64,000 nt of DNA from Onchocerca volvulus (Eukaryota; Nematoda; Chromadorea; Rhabditida; Onchocercidae): positions 5,012,701 through 5,076,700 of the forward strand of contig HG738140.1 in NCBI GenBank assembly GCA_000499405.2, written 5' to 3'. The position numbers and the translations under genes were made by a program. Positions 26,937-41,900 of this stretch are shown piece by piece; positions within the stretch are counted from its first letter, which is position 1; every line of letters starts with the position of its first letter. The notes beneath the pieces are model-generated. The model was not told the DNA's origin. It ran no database searches and saw nothing but the letters and a program-made list of their open reading frames with translations.

Positions 26937-29900
26937 GAATTAGTTACATTTAATGAGTTAATTTCTATTCCTCGGATATAAATAAATGATGCAAAAATGA
27001 TTAGAAATTAACAGAAAATTTTAATTAAATGTTCTCTATTCCGCAGAAAATAATTTCCCAAACTAACAGAAAATTATTCTTTTAGATTATATTAAATTTT
27101 TTTCGCAAATTCTTAAAAATATAAATATTAAATTTTGAAATAAGAAAACGATTAGTTTGAAATGCTAAAGGATGGCAAAACAAAAATTTTTTTACTTGAA
27201 TAAAAATGATTTACATTGAAGAAAGAAAATTCTTTGTCTAAATTCTTCTTCCTAATTAAACATTCCCATAGTTCGAATGTCAAAGAAATTTCGATTGAAT
27301 AATAAATTTTTCATACTTTTTTTGTCCAGAAATTCGCTATTTTATGTAATTTTCCATACGTCAAGAAATAATTACACTTGACTAATCTAAGCAAGCTTAA
27401 TGAAATATCAATTAAATTTGACGTCAAAAAACATTATTTGGTTTTATTTTCTAAAGCTATTTAATCCAATATTTTGTTTCACGAAATTAAAGTAAAATAT
27501 GCAACATAAAATAACTGCATAAAATTCAGATATGACGATTCTAATAAATAATCAGTGCTATAATGTTGTAGAAATTTTATGAAAAATATTTTTAAAAAAA
27601 TTTTTTCCGTTTCTTAAATTTTTCAATAAATTATCTTTGATGCAATGCGTAAACATATTTGGAAAACGAAGAAAAAAAATTGCATGAAAAATTCTTCGAT
27701 TCTATAAAAAAGTGATAAAAAGAATTGAAAGAAAAATTTTCATATTTTGATGAAATACTTCAGGACAGACTAAAAAAAAAAGTTTTTTTTCCAAAAATTA
27801 AATTCCAAATTATTAATTCTTTCTTTCGGTTTGAATTTGTAAAAAAAAAAAGGAAAAAACTTTAAGTTCATAAGACAGAACGGGATATTATATTTTGAAA
27901 TTTCTAATTTTATGCTATCGAAAAAAAATTTGAAAATGATTTATACATTCTAAAAATAATTGATCTTTTTTTTTTATTTTTTTATTTCAAATGAAATTTA
28001 TTATCAGTACGAAGATTAGTGAATATTAACAATTTTTGAAATTTATTACTCATATTTAGTTTTGTAAAATGCACCGATCATTTCTTACGTAGCGAAATTT
28101 CTTAAAATTCCCACAAACAATTTAATTGCAAACTTCAGCTGCTTTTGACTATTAACTAAGTTTCGGTTTTTTAATTGAATAACTTAGATCAATAATTAAG
28201 TAAGTTCATTTGAATTTGAAATTACTTAAAATTTCAAGCGACTTTTTCATACTTACGTTTAAATCTATCTAATTTTCTCCATACATCTTATCATTAACAA
28301 ATATCCAAAAAAAAAAGTCCAAAAATATATTCCATAACTAAATATTTTCCTCATTTTTTGGCATATCTTCAAGTTTACAAACAATTTTTCACTTCAGTCG
28401 CAAATTTTTTAACTTTTTTTTTTTTTTTTTTCTGCCCTTTTTTTTTTCCTTTATAATTAATGACATATTTAATTTAATCAATTTTCAGTTTTTATTAGTA
28501 TTTCCTCTAATATCTAATTGATAATATCTATCATCTATTCTCTCATAATATCTTAGAAGAATATATTAGAAGTGATCAATAATATTCCTGCCATTTATCA
28601 GTTAATGATAAAATTATGAAATTAGAAGAAATTAATTCATTACTGAAATCACAGATGTTATTCCACTAGCACAATATTCATTATAAGATTATAGAAAATG
28701 AGATAATAAAGATAAAAATAACTAATTTTGAAACAAAAAAAAATCAAATTCATCAAATTTATACGAGAATAGGATTGTACTAAATAAAATGAAATCATTT
28801 GAGAGAATGAGAGAGAGAAAGAGAGAGGGAGAGAGGGAAAAAAAAGTGGAAAATTTGTGACCTTGAAAAATGAAAAACAAAGATGAGAAGTTGGGACACA
28901 GAGAGAGAAGTTGACAAAAAAAAAAAAGAAAAAAAAAAAAAAAAGGTATTACGTGGTAGGTACGAAGTGGTGGAGCCGATCTTTATGCCATTTAAAACGA
29001 GAAAAATTAATCGTTCTTTGGCATAAAATGCATTGAAACTAACCATTTTTGAATTGACCAACGAATTTCTCCATGATGATAAGCTATCATCGCTGCTTTT
29101 ACGGATTGATTTTGCATCATTGATATCGATATCAACAGATTGTTGAGTTCGACTTCGCCCAAATCGTGTCATTCCTTTACGTGCTGAAAATGAGAAAACG
29201 TGAAATTCACGTAATTTTATCGCTAATATAAAAATAAAATAAACTATTGAAGCCCAATTTTATAGTTAAATTTTAAAAAATTTTTTTACAATAAACCTAA
29301 AATTTCAATATCTAAAAAAAATTTACCAAAAAGAATGGAATAAATAATTTTTTTTTTTTTTTTAAAGGGAATGGTGAAGGTGAAAGGTCAGAAGGAAAAA
29401 AAAAAGTGACTCCAATGAATATAAGTATGTCACACCTATATACAGAGATCTGAGAGCAAGATAATAATCAACTCATGGAAAAGTCAGATAATTTTTGTTA
29501 TCTTGATAAGAGTCCAAGTCAAATGATTTTCTGATTATTCATAATGAATAATCTGACAATTTTTCATAAAAATTATTGAAGTTTTTTTTTTCCTCTAATA
29601 ATCATCAGTAAAATTTTGCAAATTTTCAACAACAATGATTGTTATCAATTAAAAGTAATATAATATCAGTTATGCACTGATAACATTATATCATTTGCAA
29701 ATTCTTTAAAAACTTTTTATTTCCTTCTTATTTTCTCGATCATTTTTTTTTTTTGCGATTTTTTGTTTCAGTGCTAACATAAAGTATTAATTGAAAATGA
29801 TTCGTCTCCAAAAAAAGAAAAAAAAATCATCAATTATTTCATATTATTTCATTTTTTCTTGGAATGATTTTTTGTTTTTATCATCCTTTCTTTCTCTATC

Positions 29901-32900
29901 ATTATCACTTTCTCGTTTACTTTTTTTTTTCCTTGTTTTGAAATTAAAATAATGAAATATTTTTAGCAATAAAATGGCATTTTCCGCTAAATAAATGATC
30001 GATGACAAAGGATTTTTTCATTTATCAGATCGTATGAAGTGGAATAATTTGAAAAATATACGATAAAATGATAATTAGAATGATAATGATAATGATAGTC
30101 ATAATGATAACGCCAATGGTAGGTAAAGACAGGATGATGATGAAAGAATTCTTGCTATTGATATTTGTTTTTCATTATTCATAAATTATTTTAGTGTTGT
30201 AGGAATTGGACAGAAATTATAGTACTAAAAATGAGCCTAGAAAAAAAAAACGTGCGATATTTAATGAAATATTTATCATATAAAAATCTTCCATCTATCT
30301 AATTATTAATTAATCTAACCTATATTACGCAACCAAAGATCTATTTATTGGGCCAGTTTATGCAAGCCTGTATTATACGGCCAAAAGTCTACCTAGAGCC
30401 TATAAATTGTGGCCAAAAATCTATCTATTAATCAAATTATCTCTCACGTCGAAACTATATTACATGATAACGTGATTATTTGCTGAATTTATATCGAATT
30501 TTATCATCATAAATATCCATTAATTCTCCATCCTTAAATTATCAATATCATAAACTTTCAGATCAAAAAAAAAAAAAATGAAAACGATCGTTAATTATTA
30601 ATTAGTTAATGAGTGAATTTAATTCTTGCAAATGTAGTAAAAAATTTTAAATTATGAATATTTTAGACGAAACATATATTTAATAATCGGACTAGAAATA
30701 ATTCGAAGAAACTGGAAAATTTTTGGAAAGACCAGAAAATTAGTTGTTGAGCTTTGAAGTGGAAAATGTGGAAAAATTGAATTTTAATGAATTTTCCTAT
30801 CCAAACATTAAATATATGTACAATTTCAAGTTTTACAAATTTCCAATCCAAATCACTTTTCACTACATTAAAATAAATTTCCGCTTGGAAGGATTAAAAT
30901 TTGTTTGTAAATTTAAAAGTTTTCTTTTATTACTTAAACTAAAATTATCAAATTGATGTTGATCTAATCAGTATTATAGTTATTTTTTACATTGACGTTC
31001 ACGTAAATATTGCTGATTTCACGTTACTTAATCCATTCAAAAGTAATTATTGCAAAATTGTCCGCAAATAATCTAATTAAATATTTCAGATAAAATACTA
31101 ATAATAATGTTAATTAATTACTTAGTTATATCAAAAAATTAGTTAATTAACATTGTTAGCAGTAAGCATCAACGTAATAATCTCGAAATTATTCAAGAAC
31201 AGATAATAATTGAGTATTTTATGATGCGACATAATTTAAGTGAAGTTTGACGCAATCTACGTAAAGTTTTTAAAATTTACACGCACTACGCATATCATCA
31301 CGTATTTCCGCTATGCTACATACGTGATAAAAAATATCTTATGGTCCTTAACAAATTTCAATCGTAGATTGTTGCGAACGTATCTCAGAATAAATTAAAA
31401 AAAAAAAAAAAAACTTTCTTTTCTCTAAATGTTTCTCTGCTGTTTCTTTTTTTTGTAGAAAAATTGTATTTTTTTTTTTTTAAATTCAAAAATTTGATTT
31501 GCTGGTTTTTTTTTTTTTGAAAAAATTTAATAATTTCAATAATTTTTTTCAAACAGAAATTTAATGATCATAAAATAAAACAAAAAATTTTAAAAAAAGG
31601 CAAATTTTGCAATCATCAAAATAATTCGAAGAAAAAAGAAAAAATTATTCAAGACTATAAATAAAAGTTGATTATGAATATATTTAATGGAATTTGTTTC
31701 ATTTATTTTTGCGCGTAAGCTTACAATTTTCACGATTTCATATTTTTGTTGTCATTAAAAAATTTTCGTTTTTTTCGAATTCTTTGAAAAATCTTTTCAG
31801 GAAATCTCGGAAATACATCAAAATAAATGATGAAATACATCAAAATTAATGAAATGCTATGGTTTGAAACTTTGCAGGGAGGTGAAAAAAAAATTTCGAG
31901 AAATTCTAACATTTTATTTCAGAAAATTAAACATTTGTCATGAGACAAATGGCTTACAATGATATTTGATTTGCTTATTTTTAATCAATAAGCAAAAGAT
32001 AAATGGAAAAAATGATAATTATGAATGATAAGAAATATTAAATAGCAAATTTTAGCTAGATTTGTTTTTAATTAAGTATCATATTGTAGTAATAAAGTAG
32101 TAATAAAGCAAATTTTAAAGAAGCAAAAATTTTTTAAATAAAAAACTTCGTAATGCATCATTGTCTCTGTTAGTATCAGAAATTTAAATCAATTTAAAAA
32201 ATTTCTTCAAATCAAACCAGTTTTATTGTGATAAACAATTTTTCAAGAGGAAAAAATACGAATTTTTTAAAAATAAAACGAAACATTTTATATCAATCAA
32301 ATTAATCGTTTAAATTTTAATTCGAAGTTAAAAAAAATAAAAAAGAGACTATGAGCTAAGGAAAAATATTTCGCTTTATTTTTCAGAAGAAAAAAAAAAT
32401 TAAAAAATCAAAAAATTAAATTAAAAAAAATGAAAAATTTCATATATTTTATTTGAAAAGATTAATTTAGCTAATTGATAGGAATAGATTGTTGTCAAGA
32501 TTTGTATTAAAACTAGTTCATTTTCATAAATGAATGGAAGAAAAAAGTAGCTAAATTTTAGAGAAATAAAGCAAAACTTTTTTTTCTTTATGCATTAAAT
32601 TAATCATTTAGAATTTAATTTTTAAAATTTTTTTGGAAAAATTTTTTTAATAAAAAACAATTTATGAGCTGTTTATCGTATAAAAAAGTATTTAAATAAA
32701 ATAAAATGAATAATTTACTTAATTAAAACTATTTTTCATCTATAATTATACTTTTTCGTAGAAATATTTAACCTTTTTCCTTCTCTCTTTTTTAATATTT
32801 TCGCTAATAATTAAATGCTAAATGATTGATTAATTTAAACTTATTCTTTTACGTGATATATTGACGTAACTTGAATGCTATTCACGTAGCATTGACGATC

Positions 32901-35900
32901 ACTTACGCAATCTAATATTTTTAGTAAGTTATCATGAATTTAATTTCTTTCAATTATTTTATTTCAACGTTTAATAATACCATTTGCTTCTCCTTCATCA
33001 GAATACTTAAATTACTCCGCATTCTGTTACGTATTTTACGTGACCTTATTGAAGATTTAGCTTTTCTAAAGGCCAAAAAATATTGTCATCATCTTTTAAG
33101 ACCTGAATTTTGAACCAGGATTTCTATTTTGCTCCATCTCACAGCCCCCGAAATAAGCCTAATTAAGTTTCAGTCAAATTTATTCTAACAAATAATTAAT
33201 TTAATGAAGTTTTCTTTTTATGTTGCAAGTTATAATATGAAGTATATAATCATTGTATCAAGAATAGGTATAATTAAATTGAGTCTATGAAATCCTGTCT
33301 TTTTTTTTATTTTTTTACACTAAAATTTTTTTAAAACTAAGAAGCTATGATGAGAAAAAAAACAAAATTATAAAAAACTAAAATAAGAATACAATAATTG
33401 TCAATTCAAATTATTCAATCAATGAATGTAGAAATCAAATCTCATCAATATTCCGAAATTTAAGTGAATGAATGAAAATAGGAATTAAATCTCATCGATG
33501 CTCTAAAATTAGAATAAAAGATTTCACTAAATTTCGCTAAAATAAGTACGATAAATATGAAATTTTTTTTAACTATGAAATTATAGACAAAAAAAAAAAA
33601 TTATAAAAAGGTAAAAAGATAGGAATTAGAATTTTTAATTCAAATGACTCAATTAATTGAAAATAGAAATCAAATTCCATTGATATTTTGAAATAAGAAT
33701 AAAAGGATAAAAATGTGGTATCGTCGAGTAGTTTATCAAATAACTTGAAGTAAATTCATTAAATTACTTCATTTTTGTTAAATGATTTGAAAGTTATCGT
33801 TAAATAACTTAAATAATTGGAATCATTGAATAATTTACTGAAAAAAAAGAAAAAAAGGAATTTAATTCTAAAAATTTAATCAAATAAAAATCATAATAAT
33901 AGTAATGACAGAATATCATCAGAAAAGGGAATAAAACTAATATGGTCGAGGAATTTGATGGGTTGGAAGGTAATTTTCTCTTCAACTTTCGAGAAAAGTG
34001 TAATATCATTCGAGTTTCCGAATATCATTATTACTATATTACTATCTATTCAAATTACATCCGGTTATTGGTATTATTATAATACGAAAAATTTTTTGTA
34101 TGAAATGACCTCGAAAATAATCAGACAAACTTTATAGCTTTAATTTACTATTCAAAAAAAAAAGAATGAAAAATTGAAATTTTAAAAAATTATGCAAATT
34201 TATTTTGAACAAATTTATTTGTATTGAATAGTAAATCGAGAATAATTTTATAATAATTATTATAACATTTATTTTAGATCATTTCTCATGGTAAAAAGAT
34301 TACAAAATTTTTTGTTAATTTTATTGTAACCATCATCAAAAAAGTTTATCGTAAGTTAATTGTTCACTAAAATTAGGAAAAAAAGAAAAAAACCTCACAA
34401 ACGATTATTTTTAGATACCAAAGGTTAAAGATTAAATTGGTAATATATAAATTAAAAATCTAATTTTTTTTTTTTATCAAATATAGATTTTTTTTTTGTG
34501 AATCAAAAAAAAGAAAAAAGTTTCATGAACGATTATTTTTACGTCCAAAGGGTTAAAGGCTAAATTTGCTAACATACAAATTAAAAGTTTTATTTTATAA
34601 ATCAATATAGATCAATTTTTTATAGATCAAATATAGATCAACTTTTTATAGATCAAATATAGATCAATTTTTTATCAATCAAATATAGATCAAATTTTTT
34701 TTTTTTTTTTTAATCAAATATTACCACGTGCAATGATACGTTGACCGCTGAGAAAATTAGCATCACAATTATCCGGAAGTGGCGTTCGGGAATTTTCCAC
34801 AAAAAATAATACTGTCGATGGTATTAGGCCACGTTGACGTAAACGATGATCTAAACAATCACGAAGTCGTTGTCCTGGATGTGGTTGAACTTTTTCCGGA
34901 TTTCCAACTGGATGTCCTGAAAAGTTCATTTGACAGTGTATAAATGATAAAATAATAGAAAAAAAAATGAATATTTGAAAGGAACTTGAAAAGTATTTCA
35001 CAGGAATTTACGTGTAAATTAGGTAATATTTATGCGTAGAGATATCGATTTTTGGGAATATCGATTTTTTTTCTTTTTTTTCTTTGAAATTTATCGCAAA
35101 ATTCGAATCGATAAATATATTGTTAAGAACTATCATTTGTAGATGTATGGAACAATTTTTTCTTCTCTTAATTAATTATCAGAAATTGCACAATTTTACT
35201 GATTATGATGATGACAAAAGTATATATTTGGCTATTAAATTCAATTAATTGGGAATTTTTAAAACCTGTTTTAATTAAGAATTCTTACAGGATTCGTTTT
35301 AATTAGGAATTCTTATAACTAATATAGTGAATCAAATTTCTATAAGTTATGGATACGAACATTAGTATTGCTTTGAATTTAATTATAAAATTCTTATTTC
35401 TTGATGTTTACTCAATATCAAATGTAATTTAGAAAATTTCAAATTTGTATTGAAATACTCGATTGAACTTGAATACCTGAATAATGAATATTTAAATATG
35501 AATACTCGACTTGAATATCCGAATGTTTTTGTAGACTAATTTAGCAGATAAAATAAAACTTCAAATTTGTTCTTGAATAATGGACGAAAATATTTTTAAA
35601 ACAAGAAAAAATTCTTTTTTATGTAATCATATAAAGGATTTGATATTGAATATTCTAATTAGAAAAACTTTGTTTCTTCTTCAACCAACAGAAAATTAAT
35701 TTAATACTTAAAAAAAAATTCAAATAAGTTTTAAAATTATGTTCTTTTAATATATCCTGCAGAAATTATTTCATTCATTTTAGCTTTGCTAATATTTTCA
35801 TATTAATAATGAATAGAAAGTAATCAGAAATGTCATTTAATTAACCAAATTCTAACAATTTTTACTAATTGAATTTATTAATACGAAAAGTTTAAATTAA

Positions 35901-38900
35901 TGATGATTCAATATCCAATAATAGGAAATTAAATATCAAAATTACAGATATAATTGTTGGGATCATAATTAGCATAGATAGGATCAAATTAGATCATAAT
36001 ATCATAATTTACAATCAAAATTGTTAGAACCGGAAAAAATAAAGATAAAATAATATACTTAAAATATCAATTAGTATTAGTACCAGTGTTTTTAAACTCT
36101 TTTTTAAAGATATATCTCTCGTGATAAGGCTATAATTGGTTCCAGGATTTACCGGGATTTACACTAGTGGGGTTTACTGGAATCACCACATGTCATTAAC
36201 ACAAGTAAAATTTAAAATTTTAGGTAAAATAAGTTTTTGAAAAATTAAACAAAGAATTTATAAAAATATATATCGGCATGATGTAGCTGTCAATATTTCC
36301 ATCTTTTCTTTTTTTTTTTTTAATTAAATTTATTTTTAAATTAAGATAGAAAGTAAGCTAAATTTCAAACAGCATAGTTTGTTGTGAACTTTGTGAAACA
36401 CGTAAATGTAACTGTCACGTGTAAATAAGCCTTCTGATACACGTAAATGAAACTATTACACGTAAATATATAATTCAACTGCTATGTGAATCATCAAATG
36501 ATATATTTCGTTTAATTTTCTAACATTAAAAATTGTTAGATTCATTAATAATTTCGGGAATACGATTTATGTTAGCATATTGTTTTTTGGTAATTTTGAA
36601 AATAAATTTTTCTCTTTTTTTCTAATCCATACTGATAATAATAGTTACCAAAACAATAATACTTAAATGATTTCATTTTTAATTATATTTTTCTTATTTG
36701 CAAATTTAAAAGAAAAAATAACAAACAAACAGAGTATTTTAACTTGTCGCAAGCTATTAAAGTGTCGTAAAGTATCTGTCGCAAACTATTAAAAATTCGA
36801 TTTTCTAAATGACTAACCGTATTCATCATGATATTCGACATGAAATGCATTGGAATATTCATATCTTCGATCAAGATCCATTGAAGGACAGCGATTCTGA
36901 AATAAAAACAGCATATAGAAAAAAAATCTGTCGCGCTTTGTCATAAACTATTAAAAATTTAATTTCCTATTTATTTGAAATTTTGCTACATTCTTGATAA
37001 CTCAAATAGATGAAAATCTCATTGGAATGTCATATCATATAAATTTTTGCGAAATAACAATTTTAAAATTGAACAACTGAAGTATTATCATATTTTTATT
37101 TTCAATTTTAATATCTCTCTAAAAAAATAAAATACAACTTCTTGATAATTCCCTAAAGGAATAAGTATATCTCTTCAACAAGAACTTTTATTTTTTACGA
37201 AAAAATCTAAACAAAGAACTTTGAAGTGTTTAAAAAAAAATCTAAAAAAAAGATTAAACTATTGAGAATTTAATCAATTTAAATTTTTTTTTTGATTTTT
37301 ACTTTTTTTATTTTTGTTTTATATTTTTTTATGTTTCACTCTTCGTTTTTCCCCATTACTGACAGATTTATTCAATTTTTTGCATAATTGCTGTTGAAAA
37401 TATATTATGATCATTGTAATATATCAAAGAAACATAAGCTTATTTAATTTTATTCTTTATCGCATAGTAACTCTTGCGGTCATTCGCAATAATTCGATCG
37501 CAATTAAATGAATTCGCTACATTTTCGTATTTTTTGATAATTTATTTAGAATCAGTCTATTATAAATCTCTTTTTCCATATTTCTGATATATTTTTTAAT
37601 GATATTAAACATGTTTTATCGATTTAATCCGAAATATTATCGGATGACAAAAAAAAAAAAAAAATATTAAACAAATAGAATATAATATACAAAGTCTTTT
37701 TTTGACATAGTATGTAAAAAAAGGCGAACAACTACTAGTAGTTGAAAAAAAGAAAAAAAGAAATTTGTTGCCTGTAAATTGAATACATTGAAATTTAAAA
37801 ATTGATTAAAAATTATAAAAATTCAGATTGAAAATTAATTCATTTTAAATTAAAATTCGATATTTTTGCTTGGATAAATAAGTGTTAATTCGATTGAAAA
37901 TTCTCTTTAACTTTTAAAATTCAATATTACTTGAATAATACTGCTCAATCTTGAAAAAAAACTTGAAAAGAAATCGAAAACTGGAATATTCCTGTTTCGT
38001 TCGTTCATTCTATCAGCAAATTATCACGAATTCGATGTTCATTCTTTCTCATTTTCCCAAACGGATGATATTTTAGAAGTTGAAAAACTGGTTATTTTGA
38101 GATTTAATCATTAATTGATAAGATTTTGTATAAATAAAAATATATACACATCCAGGTATGAAAATATAAATCCAACCATACCTTTTTTCCTACATATGTT
38201 AAATTTTTGATAAAGATAACGGTGATGATAATGATAATACTGATAACGATGATAAGATTTGATTTGATATAGACGAGTAGAAATGAAATAAAAACTTTAA
38301 AATTACATAATTATCACTTCATTTGTAAAGTTATAAGCAAAAACTAAACTACTACTACTACTATTACTTCGTTGACATTTCTGTTGACAATTGTGATACG
38401 AAAAAAAAAATGAGAAAGAAAGGGAAAAAGAAACAGAGAAAGAGGGGAAGAGAGAGAGAGAGAGAGAGGAAAAAACCATTGATTATTTTTGCAATCAGAA
38501 GTGGAACATTTTGACAATAATAATTACTATTATTAGTATAACTAGTAAAAAAAAAAAAAAATAATGATAGCTCATCATTTTCATACTATTTATTATTTAA
38601 AAAAAAAAAAAAATTACCTAAAAAAAATCAAAGAAAACGTGAAAAATATCAAGTTACAGTATGAATAAAACTTTCCTACTATCTAATTATCGTATCAAAA
38701 CTTACTGGTTACAGTATCATTTTAAAAATTATTATTCAATAATTGGAGAGAATAATGCTTGAAAATTATTTGATTTGTAAAAATGGTAAAAAAAAATTTA
38801 ATACAATCAATTATCGAACAACAAATATTCAATATCTATTATTTTTTGGATCAATCAATCATTTACATTTCAAATTGCTATCATTGTGTATTTACTCAAT

Positions 38901-41900
38901 ATACCAGTATTTTATTCCATTTATTCTTTGAATATAATTTTCAATTTCAATTTTTTTCAGCGAAATTTTGCACAAAAAAAAAATTGTAAAAGATTTATTT
39001 TGTGATTCATTGAAATCGATATTTTTTCCTCAAAATTGAGCTATAAAAATGATCATTACAATTTGAAATTGTTTGATTGATTTATTTATGTCATTTTATA
39101 TGAGATTTTCAATTTACAATTAACTTAGCAAAGAAATAATTTAGTATTTCATTAATGATTATTATTATTGTTAAAAAAAAGTTTTGCTGTTGGTTTTTAC
39201 TTCAAATTTTTAAATAGAAATTTAGAATTAAAAAGAAATCAGAATGATGAATCATTTGCAAAAAGAGTCATTTCCAAATTTGAAATTAAATTCATTTTCA
39301 ATCAGATATGAATAACTCAATGAATTTACATATTTTTGTAAAAATATTCGAAAGAATTCATATTTTGCGAATAGAATTAATATTTTATATTTTGAATTTA
39401 TATTTCGTAAATATTTCAAATTAATAATTTCTATGAATATATATATATACATATATATACTTGATAAAATTTCATATTTCAGTTCCATATGTGAAGTGTA
39501 ATTATCATAACATTAACCTATATAATCTTTTCACCTTGACATGAAGAAAAGGTACAAAAAAAAATTAAAAATAAAAAAATTCAATTTAATAGCCATTTCC
39601 TAAAATACCGCATTTTTTGATATTCCGAGAAATTTGATATTTCATTTCTGATATTCCGAAAATATTCCGCGAAATTATTTAACAAAAAGGATTGTAGGAA
39701 TGTAACTTTGATGATTGGACCAGAAAAATATCCAAAAAAAAAATTTACGATTCATGATTAAGTTTAAGATTAAGTTTTTCAAATGTGAAAAAGTTTTTTG
39801 CGTTAAAATTAGCCAAATTTTAATAACCAGATTCATATGTAATAATAGATATCTGACCTATGACCCAATTAACAATAATTATAAACCAACTTGCATAACA
39901 GATACTAACTGATAAAAACATATTTGGAATTTTGATATATTATTGATATTTTATTAAACTACAAAAAATTTATCTGAAATTGAAGATGACGCATAAATTA
40001 TAAATGTTGTTTATCGTTAAATTTTACCAGGTAAAAATACAGGTAGAATTATGAGACTGTCATATGCTTGTACTTTTCGTTATCATATTAAGTGCAATTT
40101 ATTAATTTTATTTTGTTTGTACCAAATTTCAAAAGATAAATTTTTTTTTCTAAATTTTCAGGTTTGTAGGATTTTTTTACAGAACTCAACCGAAATTTTA
40201 CTAAATTTTAATTCAATCGAAATTGTTTTACTTCATCCTAAATTAATCTAATCAATATGTCAAAGCAGGAAGATGTATTTTGATCTTTTTAGCATTTTAT
40301 TTTTTTTTTTTTAATGCTAATCCACAAAAATATGAATTATTGATCAATTTAGCAATATTTGTTGAATTATCGATCGGAACTTCATCTATGACCTATTTTA
40401 AAGCAATCAAAAAATCTACAAAAAATTCATGAAAAATTGATTTAAGAATTTTCCAAAAAATTTACAATTTATTACATTAGATTCTATCTAATTCTAGTAA
40501 ACTATCATTTAGCTTAAATTACTTAGAGAATTTAAAATAAAGTTTATTTAAAATGAAACTTTTATCAGCATAATTTTAAAAAATAAAACCTATTGCCTAT
40601 TTATTCTTTTGACGGTAAATCTATTTCATAATTATTGGGGTTTTAAATTTGAAAACAAGTTTGCTTTTTTTTTTTTTAAATTTAATGATAATTTGGGATT
40701 ATTTCATTAATTAATTAACAAAGCAACATATTATCAATTACAATTTAAAGCAAAAAAAAGTCAAATCTATCAATTTTGGAAAGATACAAAAAGAAAATGA
40801 AAGTAAAAACGAGTGGAATTGTTAAAATTCAGTCTTTTCTTTTTTTTTTTAACATCATTTAATTCCTAAATTTCTAATCTTAAACGATGATAATGATCGG
40901 AACAAAAAAAAAAAAAAGCAAAAAAACAAAAAACTTTTCATCATTTTAATTAAAAAATTTGAAAATTTCCGACCAGTGCTGTAAAAATTAATAAATTAGA
41001 AAATATGAAAAACTTTTTTTTTAAAGAAATGAAAAGATAACATAGAAATATGAAAGAAAAGAACAACCTACCGAAATCGGCTTATATTCTGGACAATCCA
41101 CACTGAAGCTTTTCAATTTCAATTTTAATTTTCGATTGCGTTTCATTTTTTCTAAAAATCCCCATAAAAAAAAAATAAAAAAAAAAGCAATTCGACCTAA
41201 AAATCCCAAACTGACAAAATGTTTATAAAAATTTCTCGTTTTATAGTGAAAAAATAATTGTTATCAATCACTCAAAAAAAAGAAAAAAGAAAAAGTTGAA
41301 ATGGTTGATATTCCATTGAGAGCGACGAATGAATTGAAAAAAAAAAAATGAAAAAAAGTTTTTTTTCTGCTTTTTTCCATTTTTTTTCTTTTTGTTTTTC
41401 TGTTGGTTTTTGCAAAAATATAATTTTGCAAAATTTCCAAATTTCCATTTCATTAAAAATACAATTATAATTAGGAATTTTCTTTTTCGTTAAAATTTAA
41501 CAAAGAAATTTCTAATTATAATTTTTCCTTTTCTTTTCTCTAAATAAGTTGTAGGAAGATATTTTATATTTAACAAAATTTTTTGATTAAATTACTAAAT
41601 GTTTGATAAATTAAAGAAATTTGACTGATAATAATTTCATTTTAATCATGAAATTTGGAAATTTTGCTTGAAATACCTTTTTTTTTTTGATCAAAAAATA
41701 AGTAAATTTAATTTATTGTCAGCAACAAATGAGTAATTTATTTAATGAGTAATGAGTAATTTATTTACGCCTCATATTTATCTTCTTTATTAATATTTAT
41801 TTACAAATAAATTATTCATTTTTGCAAAAATATCAATCACAAAATAAATTTTACCACATCCTGTTAACAATTATAATTTACCCTGTAGCAATGAAAATTT

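Larger units (their letters stand above)
15182..29043 (-). other. rhgf-2: 13.9-kb intron with candidate alternative exons and CRE clusters
   Basis: The longest intron of the gene. It holds an assembly gap (16,994-17,192), the exon-like segments at 19,369-19,497, 19,862-20,015 and 24,446-24,515, bZIP-site clusters near 20.0 and 24.9 kb, a duplicated block at 23.5-25.1 kb, and long T-runs at 24,230-24,297 and 26,901-26,933. The rest is AT-rich sequence with no supportable exon. Confidence 0.55.
29184..34724 (-). other. rhgf-2: 5.5-kb intron
   Basis: Contains a degenerate (G)GCCAAA-type repeat near 30,320-30,420, GATAAT-rich simple sequence at 30,060-30,110, an AT-rich hairpin at 31,102-31,158, a 128-bp-offset duplication at 34,377-34,620 and a 26-bp tandem repeat next to the downstream side of the RBD exon. 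No exon-like segment was found. Confidence 0.5.
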
